DNA of 64,000 bases from Paenibacillus castaneae. Lineage in GTDB: Bacteria > Bacillota > Bacilli > Paenibacillales > Paenibacillaceae. The translations under genes were made by a program, and so were the position numbers. The stretch is taken from positions 1,750,290 through 1,814,289 of the forward strand of contig NZ_KZ614144.1 of assembly GCF_002884445.1 (NCBI RefSeq), in the 5' to 3' direction. The notes under the pieces were generated by a model. The model did not search any database. It saw only the letters and a program-made list of their open reading frames with translations, and had not been told where the DNA came from. Positions within the stretch are counted from its first letter, which is position 1, and every line of letters starts with the position of its first letter. Positions 27,951 through 39,230 of this stretch are shown in pieces.

Positions 27951-28550
27951 TTGCATACTGATAAAGTACGGCCAAATATTGCTTTAAAAGAGTGGGCGGT
28001 AAGCGTGCAGGCATTAGCTGAAGGCAAGCAAATGATCATGATGCGCAAGGGCGGAATTATTGAAGAAACACGAGACTTTCAGCTTCTTAGTCCAGCTTTT
28101 TATTTAATGCCCGCATATGAGCATCAGAAAAAGCATCTGTTGAAGGATGAATACAAAAATAAATTGGATGAGACGCTCACTTACTGGACTCCCGGTATGG
28201 AAACCATCAAGCTGGAGGCATATGCCGAGGCTGTTGAGGATATTGAGATAACGGATCAGGATACGCTCGATCTTTTAAGAGAATTTCATATATGGACGGA
28301 TACGTTCGCACAGGAAAGATTGCGGTGGAAGAAGAAAAATCCGCTTCATTTATTGATTCTCAGAGTCTATCGACTGGAGGAAGCATTGGAAATTCCGATG
28401 CTTGACGCTTATAATGGCTGCAAATCTTGGGTAAGACTGGACAATATAGCAGACCATTCGAAAATAACACCGGTAATCGAGGAGGATGAATTTCAACATA
28501 AAGTGAAGCAAATTAAGCAAGCTTTAGTACAAAATGTGACCAAAAAGTGA
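27951..28550 (+). CDS. DUF1802 family protein
   Basis: A cytosolic protein of 199 residues. The text IALKEWAVSVQALAEGKQMIMMRKGGI near the N-terminus and FYLMPAYEHQKKHLLK match the DUF1802 family, whose function is unknown. The frame is open from an ATG at 27873, but GGGGGAG at 27938-27944 sits 7 bases before the TTG at 27951, and a strong extended -10 lies between the two, so the shorter form is preferred; it also matches the usual start of the family just before ALKEWA. It is divergent from mtnK. Confidence 0.8.
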   Translation: MHTDKVRPNIALKEWAVSVQALAEGKQMIMMRKGGIIEETRDFQLLSPAFYLMPAYEHQKKHLLKDEYKNKLDETLTYWTPGMETIKLEAYAEAVEDIEITDQDTLDLLREFHIWTDTFAQERLRWKKKNPLHLLILRVYRLEEALEIPMLDAYNGCKSWVRLDNIADHSKITPVIEEDEFQHKVKQIKQALVQNVTKK

Positions 28551-28579
28551 CATTGCATGGGGGATGGGTACAACTCACA

Positions 28580-28608
28580 TTGATTTATAACAAAAACTAT
28601 ATTAAAAT
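28580..28608 (+). promoter_or_regulatory. promoter of the suf operon
   Basis: TTGATT (28580-28585), a 17-base spacer and TAAAAT (28603-28608), about 100 bases before sufC. Confidence 0.65.
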
Positions 28609-28635
28609 GATTATTGAGAATCATTTGAGAATCAC
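28608..28635 (+). promoter_or_regulatory. Fur-like operator of the suf operon
   Basis: Overlapping TGATTATTGAGAATCA and TGAGAATCATTTGAGAATCA dyads, with TTGAGAATCA repeated directly at an 11-base interval. These resemble Fur-family 7-1-7 boxes. They sit on the likely transcription start, a repressing position. Family-level match only; no IscR-type site is seen. Confidence 0.5.
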
Positions 28636-28706
28636 TCTATACAGACAGGCTTGATAATAAAGTTGTAACTAACGAATTAAACCAACCTTGGAGGGATCAG
28701 CATATT

Positions 28707-29486
28707 ATGGCGACACATTTTGTCATCGATGGCCTGAAAGCGGCAATCGACGGAAAAGAAATACTTAAAGGAATAAATCTTGAAATTAAAGGTGGAGAAA
28801 TTCACGCGATCATGGGCCCTAACGGTACCGGCAAAAGTACACTGGCTTCCGCTTTGATGGGACATCCAAAATATGAAGTAACAGAAGGCAAAGCGCTTTT
28901 GAACGGCGAAGATTTGCTTGAAATGAGCGTTGACGAGCGTGCTTTGGCTGGCTTGTTCCTAGCTATGCAATATCCAAGCGAAATTCCAGGCGTAACTAAT
29001 TCTGATTTCCTTCGCAGCGCATTGAATGCACGTCTTGGTGAAGGCAATGAGATTTCCCTCATTAAGTTCATTCGCAAGATGGAAGGCAAAATGAAAGAAC
29101 TTGAAATGAACCCGGAGTTTGCTCACCGTTATTTGAATGAAGGCTTCTCAGGCGGCGAGAAAAAACGGAATGAAATTTTGCAAATGATGCTGCTTGATCC
29201 AAGTATCGTCATTCTTGATGAAATCGATTCGGGTCTGGATATTGACGCGCTTCGTATCGTATCACAAGGCGTTAACGCTATGCGTTCGGAAGATCGCGGT
29301 TTCCTCATTATTACTCACTATCAGCGTTTGCTTAACTATATTACGCCAGATTTTGTACATGTTATGATGCAAGGCCGCATTGTTAAATCCGGCGGTCCTG
29401 AGTTGGCAGAGCGTTTGGAAAACGAAGGTTATGATTGGGTTAAAGAAGAACTTGGCATTGTAGACGAAACAGTCGGCCAGGCTTAA
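28707..29486 (+). CDS. sufC: SufC, ATPase of the SufBCD Fe-S scaffold
   Basis: A 259-residue ABC-type ATPase. Walker [10 protein letters not shown] lies at ~37-45, the signature is [11 protein letters not shown] and Walker [14 protein letters not shown]. SufC dimerises on SufB-SufD and drives cluster assembly on the scaffold. GGAGGGA lies before the ATG. First gene of the sufCDSUB operon, the standard Firmicute order; the system is probably the only general Fe-S assembly machinery of the cell. Confidence 0.96.
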   Translation: MATHFVIDGLKAAIDGKEILKGINLEIKGGEIHAIMGPNGTGKSTLASALMGHPKYEVTEGKALLNGEDLLEMSVDERALAGLFLAMQYPSEIPGVTNSDFLRSALNARLGEGNEISLIKFIRKMEGKMKELEMNPEFAHRYLNEGFSGGEKKRNEILQMMLLDPSIVILDEIDSGLDIDALRIVSQGVNAMRSEDRGFLIITHYQRLLNYITPDFVHVMMQGRIVKSGGPELAERLENEGYDWVKEELGIVDETVGQA

Positions 29487-29507
29487 GCGGAGAAGGGGGC
29501 ATTACGG

Positions 29508-32450
<2,943 letters not shown>

Positions 32451-32482
32451 CAGTAAAGATCATAAGAGGAGCGTGAAGAACG

Positions 32483-33880
32483 ATGGCTAAATCTATGCCG
32501 GAAATGGAAGAATACAAGTACGGTTTCCGTGACGAGCACAAAGCTGTATTCCAATCGGGTAAAGGATTAACGGAGGAAATTGTACGGACGATTTCGGAAA
32601 TTAAAAATGAGCCTCAATGGATGCTTGATTTCCGTCTGAAATCGCTGGAGCAATTTTTCAAAATGCCGATGCCTAGATGGGGCGGCAACATGGATGAGTT
32701 GGATTTCGATGATATCCAATATTATGTTCGTGCTTCGGATAAGCAAGGCAAGACGTGGGAAGAGGTTCCTTCCGAAATTAAAGAAACATTCGATAAGCTG
32801 GGTATTCCTGAAGCTGAGCAAAAGTTTCTTGCCGGCGTATCAGCTCAATATGAGTCTGAGGTAGTCTACCACAGCATGCAAGAGGATTTAGAGAAGCAAG
32901 GCGTTATCTTCACCGATACGGATACGGCGCTTCGCGAATATCCGGAACTGATGAAAGAATATTTCGGAACAATTATTCCTCCGAATGATAATAAATTTGC
33001 TGCATTGAACAGTGCGGTATGGTCGGGAGGAAGCTTCATCTACGTGCCGAAGGGCGTGAAATGTGAAGTTCCTTTGCAAGCCTACTTCCGTATTAACTCA
33101 GAGAACATGGGTCAATTCGAGCGTACGCTAATTATAGCTGACGAAGATAGCTCCGTTCATTATGTTGAAGGCTGTACAGCACCTGTATACAGCACGAACT
33201 CGCTTCATAGCGCGGTCGTAGAAATATTGGTCAAGAAGAATGCTCGTGTTCGTTACACGACGATTCAGAACTGGGCACCGAACATCTACAACCTCGTTAC
33301 GAAACGTGCCGTTGCTGATGAGAATGCAACTATGGAATGGGTAGACGGAAACATTGGTTCTAAGCTGACGATGAAGTACCCTGCTGTTGTACTGCGCGGT
33401 CGCGGTGCGAAAGGAATGGTATTGTCGATTGCAGTAGCAGGCAAAGGCCAGCACCAAGACGCAGGCGCTAAGATGACGCATCTTGCACCTGATACGAGTT
33501 CCACTATCATTTCCAAGTCGATCAGTAAACACGGTGGTAAAGTAACATACCGTGGACTTGCTTCCTTCGGACGCAACTCTGACGGTGCGAAAGCGAACAT
33601 CAAATGTGATACGCTCATTCTCGATAATGAATCGACTTCGGATACGATTCCTTATAACGAGATTTTGAACGATAATATTACACTTGAGCATGAAGCTACA
33701 GTATCGAAGGTATCAGAAGACCAATTATTCTACCTGATGAGCCGCGGTATGAGCGAAGCGGAAGCGACGCAAATGATCGTAATGGGCTTCATCGAGCCGT
33801 TCACGAAAGAGCTGCCGATGGAATACGCGGTAGAGATGAACCGTTTGATCAAGTTCGAGATGGAAGGCTCCATCGGTTAA
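32483..33880 (+). CDS. sufB: SufB, Fe-S scaffold subunit
   Basis: A 465-residue scaffold protein. Family text such as [39 protein letters not shown] (with the cysteine that receives sulfur near the tunnel) and [29 protein letters not shown] is present. It pairs with SufD and binds SufC. Last gene of the operon, 32 bases after sufU with GAGGAGCG before the ATG. Hairpins follow. Confidence 0.96.
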   Translation: MAKSMPEMEEYKYGFRDEHKAVFQSGKGLTEEIVRTISEIKNEPQWMLDFRLKSLEQFFKMPMPRWGGNMDELDFDDIQYYVRASDKQGKTWEEVPSEIKETFDKLGIPEAEQKFLAGVSAQYESEVVYHSMQEDLEKQGVIFTDTDTALREYPELMKEYFGTIIPPNDNKFAALNSAVWSGGSFIYVPKGVKCEVPLQAYFRINSENMGQFERTLIIADEDSSVHYVEGCTAPVYSTNSLHSAVVEILVKKNARVRYTTIQNWAPNIYNLVTKRAVADENATMEWVDGNIGSKLTMKYPAVVLRGRGAKGMVLSIAVAGKGQHQDAGAKMTHLAPDTSSTIISKSISKHGGKVTYRGLASFGRNSDGAKANIKCDTLILDNESTSDTIPYNEILNDNITLEHEATVSKVSEDQLFYLMSRGMSEAEATQMIVMGFIEPFTKELPMEYAVEMNRLIKFEMEGSIG

Positions 33881-33900
33881 TAAAAACGCAGTCGTATCAA

Positions 33901-33960
33901 GGGCTAAACGGTTTCGAAATAGTGTATGAGTATACGATACCTATTCGATCCATTTAGCCC
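33901..33960 (+). terminator. long hairpin after sufB
   Basis: GGGCTAAACGG pairs with CCATTTAGCCC, with an inner GAAATAG/CTATTC pair. No T-run follows, so it may protect the mRNA 3' end rather than terminate. Confidence 0.5.
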
Positions 33961-34029
33961 AATATGCGTAAACCTTAATTTTTTTGATAGGTTGTTGTAA
34001 AACCTACGCTTTACTTAAATAGGAATGAT

Positions 34030-34065
34030 AGAATCCGTAGAACTTAACTATGGATTCTTTTTTTT
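34030..34065 (+). terminator. terminator of the suf operon
   Basis: AGAATCC (34030-34036) pairs with GGATTCT (34052-34058), followed by eight T residues. The rest of the gap to 34257 is AT-rich and shows no gene. Confidence 0.8.
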
Positions 34066-34272
34066 GTTTGGATTAATAATAAAGGGGCTATCCCATTACA
34101 TAATCAATGAAAAAGTAATGCTACATTCTAATATAGAGCAGTTTGTATGCAGAGCTATTGAATGCAGTCAAGGATGTTATAAATACGAGGGAAAAATATA
34201 AAAAATCATATAGATAATTAAAGTATATTTGGACAAAGTAATACAAGTTTCAAAAATAAAGGAGGTAAACCA

Positions 34273-34857
34273 GTGGCAGCAAATTTAGGGGCACATGAGA
34301 CAATGGAAGTGCATGAAATCTTAACAACGGCGATAAATGGCATTAACCACTTCAATCTGTATAGTTCTTTCGTGCAAGATCAACGATTACGTCAAATACT
34401 CAATAATCAGCTTCAATTTATGACTAATGAATATAACCAAATGGTGAACACCTTGAATAATCAAGGGAATACCGCGGCTGTTCCATACCGCTCCTCAGGA
34501 CAGAGCGCCCCAATCTATGGACTTGATAATCCAGTGAGGCAAAGCCCTAATATGAGTATGAATCAATTCGATGATCGGGACGTATCCAGCAGTATGCTTG
34601 CTTGTCATAAATCTTCAGCTACAATGAAAATGATAGCTGCCTTGGAGTGTGCTGATCCTCAGCTTCGAAGAATGCTGCAGCAAGGAGCTGTTAATTGCGC
34701 TGAGCAAGCTTATGAAGTATGGCAATATATGAACCATATGGGCTATTATCAAGTACCGACGATGAAGCAAGAAACAACGAATACCATACTGAATACGTAT
34801 CAATCCGCATCCAATCCAATGAATACGGGAATGGGAATGGAACAGCGTTTTCAGTAG
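34273..34857 (+). CDS. spore coat protein, coat-F (CotF-like) domain
   Basis: A 194-residue protein with the coat-F pattern: GAHETMEVHEILTTAINGINHF near the N-terminus and a second helical half ADPQLRRMLQQGAVNCAEQAYEVWQYMNHMGYYQVP. The middle is Asn/Gln/Ser rich and disordered. Such proteins are packed into the inner spore coat by the mother cell. The start is a GTG with a full AAAGGAGGT 6-7 bases upstream. Monocistronic, between two terminators. Confidence 0.88.
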   Translation: MAANLGAHETMEVHEILTTAINGINHFNLYSSFVQDQRLRQILNNQLQFMTNEYNQMVNTLNNQGNTAAVPYRSSGQSAPIYGLDNPVRQSPNMSMNQFDDRDVSSSMLACHKSSATMKMIAALECADPQLRRMLQQGAVNCAEQAYEVWQYMNHMGYYQVPTMKQETTNTILNTYQSASNPMNTGMGMEQRFQ

Positions 34858-34869
34858 GAAATAATAATG

Positions 34870-34903
34870 AAAAAAAGCCCGCTGCATAATTAGCGGGCTA
34901 CCT
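34870..34903 (-). terminator. terminator on the minus strand near 34.88 kb
   Basis: AGCCCGCT pairs with AGCGGGCT around an 8-base loop, with a T-run on the minus strand. It is the second hairpin downstream of the HD-GYP gene at 35023. Confidence 0.65.
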
Positions 34904-34932
34904 GACTATGATAATGATCTAGTTGAACGAGC

Positions 34933-34994
34933 CAAAAGACAAACCGCGAATACTTGACTTGTGTACAAGTCAGATATTCGCGGTTTGTCTTTTG
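34933..34994. terminator. 29-base-arm palindrome between coat and HD-GYP genes
   Basis: CAAAAGACAAACCGCGAATA at 34933 is mirrored exactly at 34975-34994, and a further TTGACTTG/CAAGTCAG inner pairing leaves a 4-base loop. Arms of about 29 bases differ at two positions. It lies between two convergent genes, so it is probably a bidirectional terminator. Confidence 0.65.
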
Positions 34995-35022
34995 TTAAAG
35001 TAAGTCTTATCTTAAAATAACA

Positions 35023-36078
35023 TCATATATAAACATGCTTTATTTCATAATCACGTTCAATAGTTAAATCAATGAATCGATCTTCAATTTGAACAAGCGG
35101 CTGAAAAAATTCAGTAGGATGAGTCATAATAATAATTCCGACCTCGCCAGAAACAAGCTCAACTCGTTTGCCGATGAAGTTTGGAATCATATGCTTAATA
35201 AAGGTATGAGCGGTATGAGCATCAAGCTCTTTGAAGCTTAAACGATATATTTCCTTAAGCACGAGTAATAAATCACGCTTATTCTGATAGACTCGCTGAG
35301 AGATCATGGCGCTGTAAATATCAACTACGGAAATGATTTTGGCGACGGGATGGATATCCTCGCCGCTTAATCCGTAAGGATAACCAGAGCCGTCATTTCG
35401 TTCATGATGCTGGAGCGCTCCGTAAGCAAATAAGGGTTCATAAACGGAATTGGAAATAATTTCATGTCCGTAGATGGTATGTTTCTTTACTTCGTCAAAT
35501 TCCTCTGTTGTAAGCTTGCCGGCTTTATTGAGAATACTTTCATCAATCCTGCATTTTCCAATGTCATGCAGAAATCCAGCTTTACCGATTTGTTTGGCTT
35601 CTTCATCAGAATAACCAACCCAAGTGGCTAAGTAGAAGGATAGCATACCTACTTGTACGGAGTGTTGATAAGTATATTCATCATTGGTGTTGAGCAGAAG
35701 CAGCATCGATACGACATCACGTTCCATTTGGAGATTATTCAATAATGGTTGAAGCATGGAAGTTACTTCTTGGTCATTTATGAAGCCTTGATCGAGGGCG
35801 TTCATAAATAAGCTCTCTGTTTTTTTGACAGCGTTTTCGTAAATGGGCTGTACGGAAGGCAGCCATTTCGGATTTATCGTAGATTCAATAGTACGAGAGA
35901 TTGGTTTACTATTCTGTCTTTCTTCTATATCAACATACTCGATTTGATGCTGAAATAATTTAGATATTTCCTTTTCATTAAGAGTTGTACCTTTTGAGAG
36001 AACATGAAGGCCGTAATTATTAAACATATCACGGCTTAACTCGTCTCCATTCAATAAATCTGTTACATGAACCCTCAT
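35023..36078 (-). CDS. HD-GYP domain protein, likely c-di-GMP phosphodiesterase
   Basis: A 351-residue protein. The N-terminal ~100 residues form a regulatory part beginning MRVHVTDLLNGDELSRDMF that is common in Firmicute HD-GYP proteins and carries no receiver domain. The HD-GYP core has FLHDIGKCRI (HD pair), HTIYGHEI, ALQHHERNDGSGYPYGL (HHExxDGxGYP) and KIISVVDIYSAM. All metal ligands look present, so hydrolysis of c-di-GMP to GMP is expected. AGGTGTC lies 6 bases before the ATG. Monocistronic. Confidence 0.88.
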   Translation of the reverse strand: MRVHVTDLLNGDELSRDMFNNYGLHVLSKGTTLNEKEISKLFQHQIEYVDIEERQNSKPISRTIESTINPKWLPSVQPIYENAVKKTESLFMNALDQGFINDQEVTSMLQPLLNNLQMERDVVSMLLLLNTNDEYTYQHSVQVGMLSFYLATWVGYSDEEAKQIGKAGFLHDIGKCRIDESILNKAGKLTTEEFDEVKKHTIYGHEIISNSVYEPLFAYGALQHHERNDGSGYPYGLSGEDIHPVAKIISVVDIYSAMISQRVYQNKRDLLLVLKEIYRLSFKELDAHTAHTFIKHMIPNFIGKRVELVSGEVGIIIMTHPTEFFQPLVQIEDRFIDLTIERDYEIKHVYI

Positions 36079-36169
36079 GAAGACACCTCAGTTAATTATA
36101 GTAAGTTATATACCTACAATAGTAACAATCTATTGTTAGAATGGCAATATGAGGATAAATTAAATGAGT

Positions 36170-37249
36170 CTAAATACCTAAAATTTCAGCATAAATCGAT
36201 CTTGCTTTTATAATTTCATCGGTCCCTTGAATGATAGCGCGACCGTCACTGAATAGGACAAAGGTCAAGCCTTCCTTTAATTCAATGCGGAGTAAAAAAC
36301 GATTGGATGAAATGGGGCCAACCATCTTTAATCGCTCAGCAAGCTCCTCTAAGTGAAGTGTTACAGGCTGATATGGAGAAATCTGAACAGAATGGCGACC
36401 GCATAGCGTTGCAGCAGACAGCTCCGAATGCATGTCATTCAGAAATGTATAGCTCTGTTGACTGCAGCAGGTGCAATTGCTTCGCTTGGCATTCACTAAC
36501 GAGACTGGAAGCCAGGAATGGTTCCAGAGATCCACCTGAAACAATGTGTTGTGCAGCGACTGCCGATTACCTGAAAGCAGCTTAATCGCTTCCGCAGCTT
36601 GCACAGAGGCGATAATATCTACTATCGGTGAGATCACGCCAGCTGTTTCACAGCTATCTGTAGTGCCTGGGGCAGGAGGCTCGTCAAATAAGCAGCGATA
36701 ACAAGCTGTTTCATGAGGGATAATGGTCATGGTCAAGCCTGATGCGCCAACTGCTCCGCCGTATATCCAAGGAATGCCATGCTTGATGCTATAGTCATTT
36801 ATGAGGTATCTGACGGAGAAGTTATCGCTGCCATCCATGATGAGCTGCACATCTGAAAGAAGCTCTTCCGCATTTAAAGCGGTTAAGTCAGCAACAATCG
36901 GTTCTATCGTTACGGAACTGTTGATAGCTTGCAAGTGTCTAGCAGCTGCTTGCGCTTTCGGAAGCAAGGAACGAACATCCTCTTCGGTATATAGCATTTG
37001 CCGCTGCAGATTGCTCCATTCAATGAGATCGCGGTCAATAATTCGCACATAACCAACACCGGATCGTACCAGATGCTGTGCAATGACTGAGCCAAGCGCA
37101 CCCATACCTACGACGGCAACACGGCTGCTTCCAAGCGCCTGCTGACCCTGCTCGCCGATGGAGGCAAAACGAATTTGCCGGGCGTAGCGCGCTGTGGCAG
37201 GAGAAGCATTCATTTCTGAAGAAGCAGCCTGGTGAATTGTCTTTTTCAT
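36170..37249 (-). CDS. MoeB/ThiF-type adenylyltransferase, probably for MoaD
   Basis: A 359-residue E1-like enzyme that adenylates the C-terminal glycine of a sulfur-carrier protein. The nucleotide loop VVGMGALGS is at 46-54, the segment IIDRDLIEWSNLQRQML follows, and the zinc pairs are CYRC and CTCC. An extra ~85-residue C-terminal domain follows the core. The neighbour encodes MoaD-MoaE, so its role is probably MoeB (molybdopterin synthase). It is a clear paralogue of the ThiF-type protein at 47772, including the C-terminal domain. AAGGAGAG precedes the ATG. No rhodanese domain is present. Confidence 0.87.
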   Translation of the reverse strand: MKKTIHQAASSEMNASPATARYARQIRFASIGEQGQQALGSSRVAVVGMGALGSVIAQHLVRSGVGYVRIIDRDLIEWSNLQRQMLYTEEDVRSLLPKAQAAARHLQAINSSVTIEPIVADLTALNAEELLSDVQLIMDGSDNFSVRYLINDYSIKHGIPWIYGGAVGASGLTMTIIPHETACYRCLFDEPPAPGTTDSCETAGVISPIVDIIASVQAAEAIKLLSGNRQSLHNTLFQVDLWNHSWLPVSLVNAKRSNCTCCSQQSYTFLNDMHSELSAATLCGRHSVQISPYQPVTLHLEELAERLKMVGPISSNRFLLRIELKEGLTFVLFSDGRAIIQGTDEIIKARSIYAEILGI

Positions 37250-37303
37250 CTGAGAACTCTCCTTCTTATTTTCTAAAATTATATTTCTACTTAATAGTCA
37301 AGC

Positions 37304-38038
37304 TTAAAATTCGGTTATGGGATCTAGCGGATTCCACGGCCCAAGCTGATGGCCTTTCCATTCGGAGCCGTCCTCCCAAATCTCTTTTTTCCATATCGGC
37401 ACAATTTGCTTTAATCTCTCGATGGCATAGCGGCTTGCTTCGTAACAGGCATCTCTATGCGGTGAGGATACGGCTATAACGACACTAGTCTCTGCTAGGC
37501 CCACAACTCCGATGCGGTGGCTGATTGCACAGCTTGCGCCTTGCCAGCGCTGAGCTATTTCATCTCCGATTTGCTGCATCGTGGCAATAGCCATTGGAGC
37601 GTAAGCTTCATATTCCAAACTCACTGTCCGCTGTCCATTCGTCCATTCACGGGTTGTCCCCACGAAAGCGATGGCAGCCCCATGCTCTGGAATGATAACC
37701 TTCGCCAGCACTTCATCTGCATTTATGGTTTCAGCTGTAATCACATAGCGATTGCGCTGCTTATCTGTGGCGCTGGATGTTTCCTCTCCGCCGGAGACAG
37801 GGGGCAGCAGAGCAAGCTCATCTGCCGCGTGAAGAAGCGTTTCTTCTGCCGCATATGCGTGATTGCGAGCGATGAATGAAATGTGGATAATTCCGCTATG
37901 ATCAGGGTATTGAGCTGCGATCACTTCCTTTAATTGCATTACGGTTAAATGCTCGAATTCGGATTTTATGTTTAGCACAGGCAGTCCTAATCGTTCAGGA
38001 AGGCCGGCAAATAGTTGGATAGTCCAGTTATATGTCAT
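37304..38038 (-). CDS. MoaD-MoaE fusion, molybdopterin synthase
   Basis: A 244-residue fusion. Residues 1-84 are MoaD, a ubiquitin-like sulfur carrier ending LPPVSGG; residues ~97-240 are MoaE with ISHRIGVVGLAETSVVIAVSS and the catalytic lysine region WKKEIWEDGSEWKG. MoaD needs a free C-terminal Gly-Gly for thiocarboxylation, yet here it is followed by a linker EETSSATDK. Fused molybdopterin synthases are known (MoaX of Mycobacterium tuberculosis), where cleavage after Gly-Gly frees MoaD. The start is the ATG at 38038, 8 bases after GAGGT; an in-frame GTG at 38053 is less likely. Next to moeB-like gene and divergent from moaA. Confidence 0.9.
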   Translation of the reverse strand: MTYNWTIQLFAGLPERLGLPVLNIKSEFEHLTVMQLKEVIAAQYPDHSGIIHISFIARNHAYAAEETLLHAADELALLPPVSGGEETSSATDKQRNRYVITAETINADEVLAKVIIPEHGAAIAFVGTTREWTNGQRTVSLEYEAYAPMAIATMQQIGDEIAQRWQGASCAISHRIGVVGLAETSVVIAVSSPHRDACYEASRYAIERLKQIVPIWKKEIWEDGSEWKGHQLGPWNPLDPITEF

Positions 38039-38139
38039 GATATAGAACCTCACGTTCTTTAGGCTAAAAGCTGTATATAGAATATCATAATTCGAAAAAA
38101 AATGTTATGCTGAGAGGTATAAAAAAAGGAGCGTGACTC

Positions 38140-39141
38140 ATGCCGACCTTGACGGACCGTTATGGACGCGTACACGATTATTTGCGTATTTCAGTAACAG
38201 ATCGATGTAATTTACGATGCTTATATTGCATGCCTGAAGAGGGAATGGAGTTTACGGAGTCCGCTAATTTATTATCTTATGACCAAATTGTCGAGGTGGT
38301 AGAAGCGGGCGCTGCTTTAGGCATCTCCAAGCTGCGAATTACAGGCGGAGAGCCGCTAATTCGACCAGGGCTTGACGATTTGATTAGCCGTTTATCCTCT
38401 ATCAATGGAATACGCGATATCGCTTTAACCACAAATGGGATTTTTCTTGCCAAGCAGGCAGAAGCGCTGCGCAAAGCAGGCTTAAACCGCGTTAATATAA
38501 GTTTAGACACATTGGATGCTGCAAGATTTCGGTTTATAGCGCGCAGCGGAGAATTGAAACGAGTGATGGAAGGGATTGAGGCTGCTGCTGCTGTAGGGTT
38601 CAATCCGATCAAGCTTAATTGCGTGCTTTTAAAAGAAGTTAATGAAGACGAAATTGCTGCCTTTCTGAAGCTGGCGTATGAGCAGCCTATGCATGTGAGG
38701 TTTATAGAATATATGCCGATCGGCCACGCAGATGAAAATTGGAAAAAGCACTATTTGCCGCTCTCAAGGGTGCTGGAGGTAGCGGAGGGAGCCGGCTATT
38801 CCATAAAACGCGGTCCTAATGTGCACGGAAATGGTCCATCTGAGGATTATCAAATGGCAGGGGGGCGCGGTTCGTTTGGATTGATCCATCCTATTAGCGA
38901 TCATTTCTGCAGCAATTGCAATCGGCTTCGTTTGACAGCTGACGGCTCGATCAAGCCTTGCTTATATTGGGTTGATGAATTAAATGTGAAGGATGCCTTC
39001 GGCAATCCGGACGCAATGCGGCAAATCCTGCTTAAAGCAATGGATATAAAGCCGGAAAATCATGAAATGGCTGCCAAGCTGGCTGACACTGCGTTGACTC
39101 ATGTGCCTACCGAGCGGCGAATGTCGCAAATTGGAGGTTAA
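38140..39141 (+). CDS. moaA: MoaA, GTP 3',8-cyclase
   Basis: A 333-residue radical SAM enzyme that converts GTP to 3',8-cyclo-GTP, the first step of molybdenum cofactor synthesis. It has the N-terminal cluster motif CNLRCLYC (Cys23, Cys27, Cys30), GGEPLIRPGL, and the C-terminal cluster in FCSNCNRLRLTADGSIKPC. It ends in Gly-Gly, which MoaA needs for activity. AAAGGAGCG precedes the ATG. moaC, moeA and mogA are not in this window. Confidence 0.96.
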   Translation: MPTLTDRYGRVHDYLRISVTDRCNLRCLYCMPEEGMEFTESANLLSYDQIVEVVEAGAALGISKLRITGGEPLIRPGLDDLISRLSSINGIRDIALTTNGIFLAKQAEALRKAGLNRVNISLDTLDAARFRFIARSGELKRVMEGIEAAAAVGFNPIKLNCVLLKEVNEDEIAAFLKLAYEQPMHVRFIEYMPIGHADENWKKHYLPLSRVLEVAEGAGYSIKRGPNVHGNGPSEDYQMAGGRGSFGLIHPISDHFCSNCNRLRLTADGSIKPCLYWVDELNVKDAFGNPDAMRQILLKAMDIKPENHEMAAKLADTALTHVPTERRMSQIGG

Positions 39142-39230
39142 TAAATGAAGCATACATTTTCGGCAGAAGAGCTGCGTATGCACAAATAGACTGAGTTGAA
39201 GCGCTGATATGGAGCGATTAGGAGGCGTGC

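Noticed and set aside
33128..33691. 187-codon minus-strand frame inside sufB
   Set aside because: It lies opposite the highly conserved SufB core and has no start context.
38054..38139. Molybdenum cofactor riboswitch before moaA
   Set aside because: The intergenic space is only ~100 bases shared by divergent genes and shows none of the conserved Moco RNA helices I can recognise.
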